Source of the DNA: an uncultured Alphaproteobacteria bacterium
Lineage (GTDB): Bacteria > Pseudomonadota > Alphaproteobacteria > Rhizobiales > Rhizobiaceae
DNA: 7,210 bases
Direction: 5' to 3'
Assembly (NCBI GenBank): GCA_929200335.1
Contig: CAKMZG010000106.1
Coordinates: 929 to 8,138, forward strand
Below, in pieces: positions 5,639 through 7,210 of the stretch (position 1 is the first letter of the stretch; each line of letters begins with the position of its first letter). The translations under genes were made by a program, and so were the position numbers. The notes beneath the pieces were generated by a model. That model was not told the origin of the DNA. It did not search any database and worked only from the letters and a program-made list of their open reading frames with translations.

Positions 5639-7210
<1,572 letters not shown>

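Overview
The window looks like the chromosome of a low-GC alphaproteobacterium, most likely in or near the Hyphomicrobiales (Rhizobiales). Three things point there. The subunits of an aa3-type cytochrome c oxidase closely resemble those of Paracoccus and rhizobia. An IalB-family periplasmic protein, a family concentrated in this class, is present. From recalled gene order (not checked), an IalB gene and tldD often sit beside the cox operon in these genomes. Noncoding DNA is markedly AT-rich. Genus cannot be assigned from sequence alone.

Layout. Positions 1-942 (+ strand) hold two related small lipoprotein genes in tandem. The first is cut by the window edge and the second is complete. They are separated by a 278-bp AT-rich spacer. 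They converge on a minus-strand block at 1019-4155, read right to left: an IalB-family secreted protein, a bicupin (S)-ureidoglycine aminohydrolase (allE) and the metalloprotease tldD. A roughly 530-bp noncoding stretch (4156-4686) separates the IalB gene from the divergent + strand cox operon. It carries a 20-bp tandem direct repeat close to the IalB gene and several perfect inverted repeats nearer coxB. The cox operon begins with coxB (subunit II), followed 28 bp later by ctaD (subunit I), which runs off the right edge.

Function. coxB and ctaD encode the two catalytic subunits of the proton-pumping terminal oxidase. Subunit II takes electrons from cytochrome c through CuA, and subunit I holds heme a, the heme a3-CuB centre and the proton channels; all expected ligands can be read. 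TldD is the catalytic half of the TldD/TldE protease; its partner is not in the window. AllE belongs to allantoin/ureide nitrogen salvage, but no other gene of that pathway is present, so it looks like an isolated insertion between the IalB gene and tldD. The lipoproteins have no known role; each has a lipobox and a small C-terminal domain with a conserved cysteine pair.

There is no mobile element, CRISPR array, tRNA or rRNA in the window, and I found no convincing evidence of an undescribed multi-gene system. The least explained items are the tandem lipoprotein paralogues, the 20-bp repeat by the IalB gene, the inverted repeats upstream of coxB and the isolated allE.
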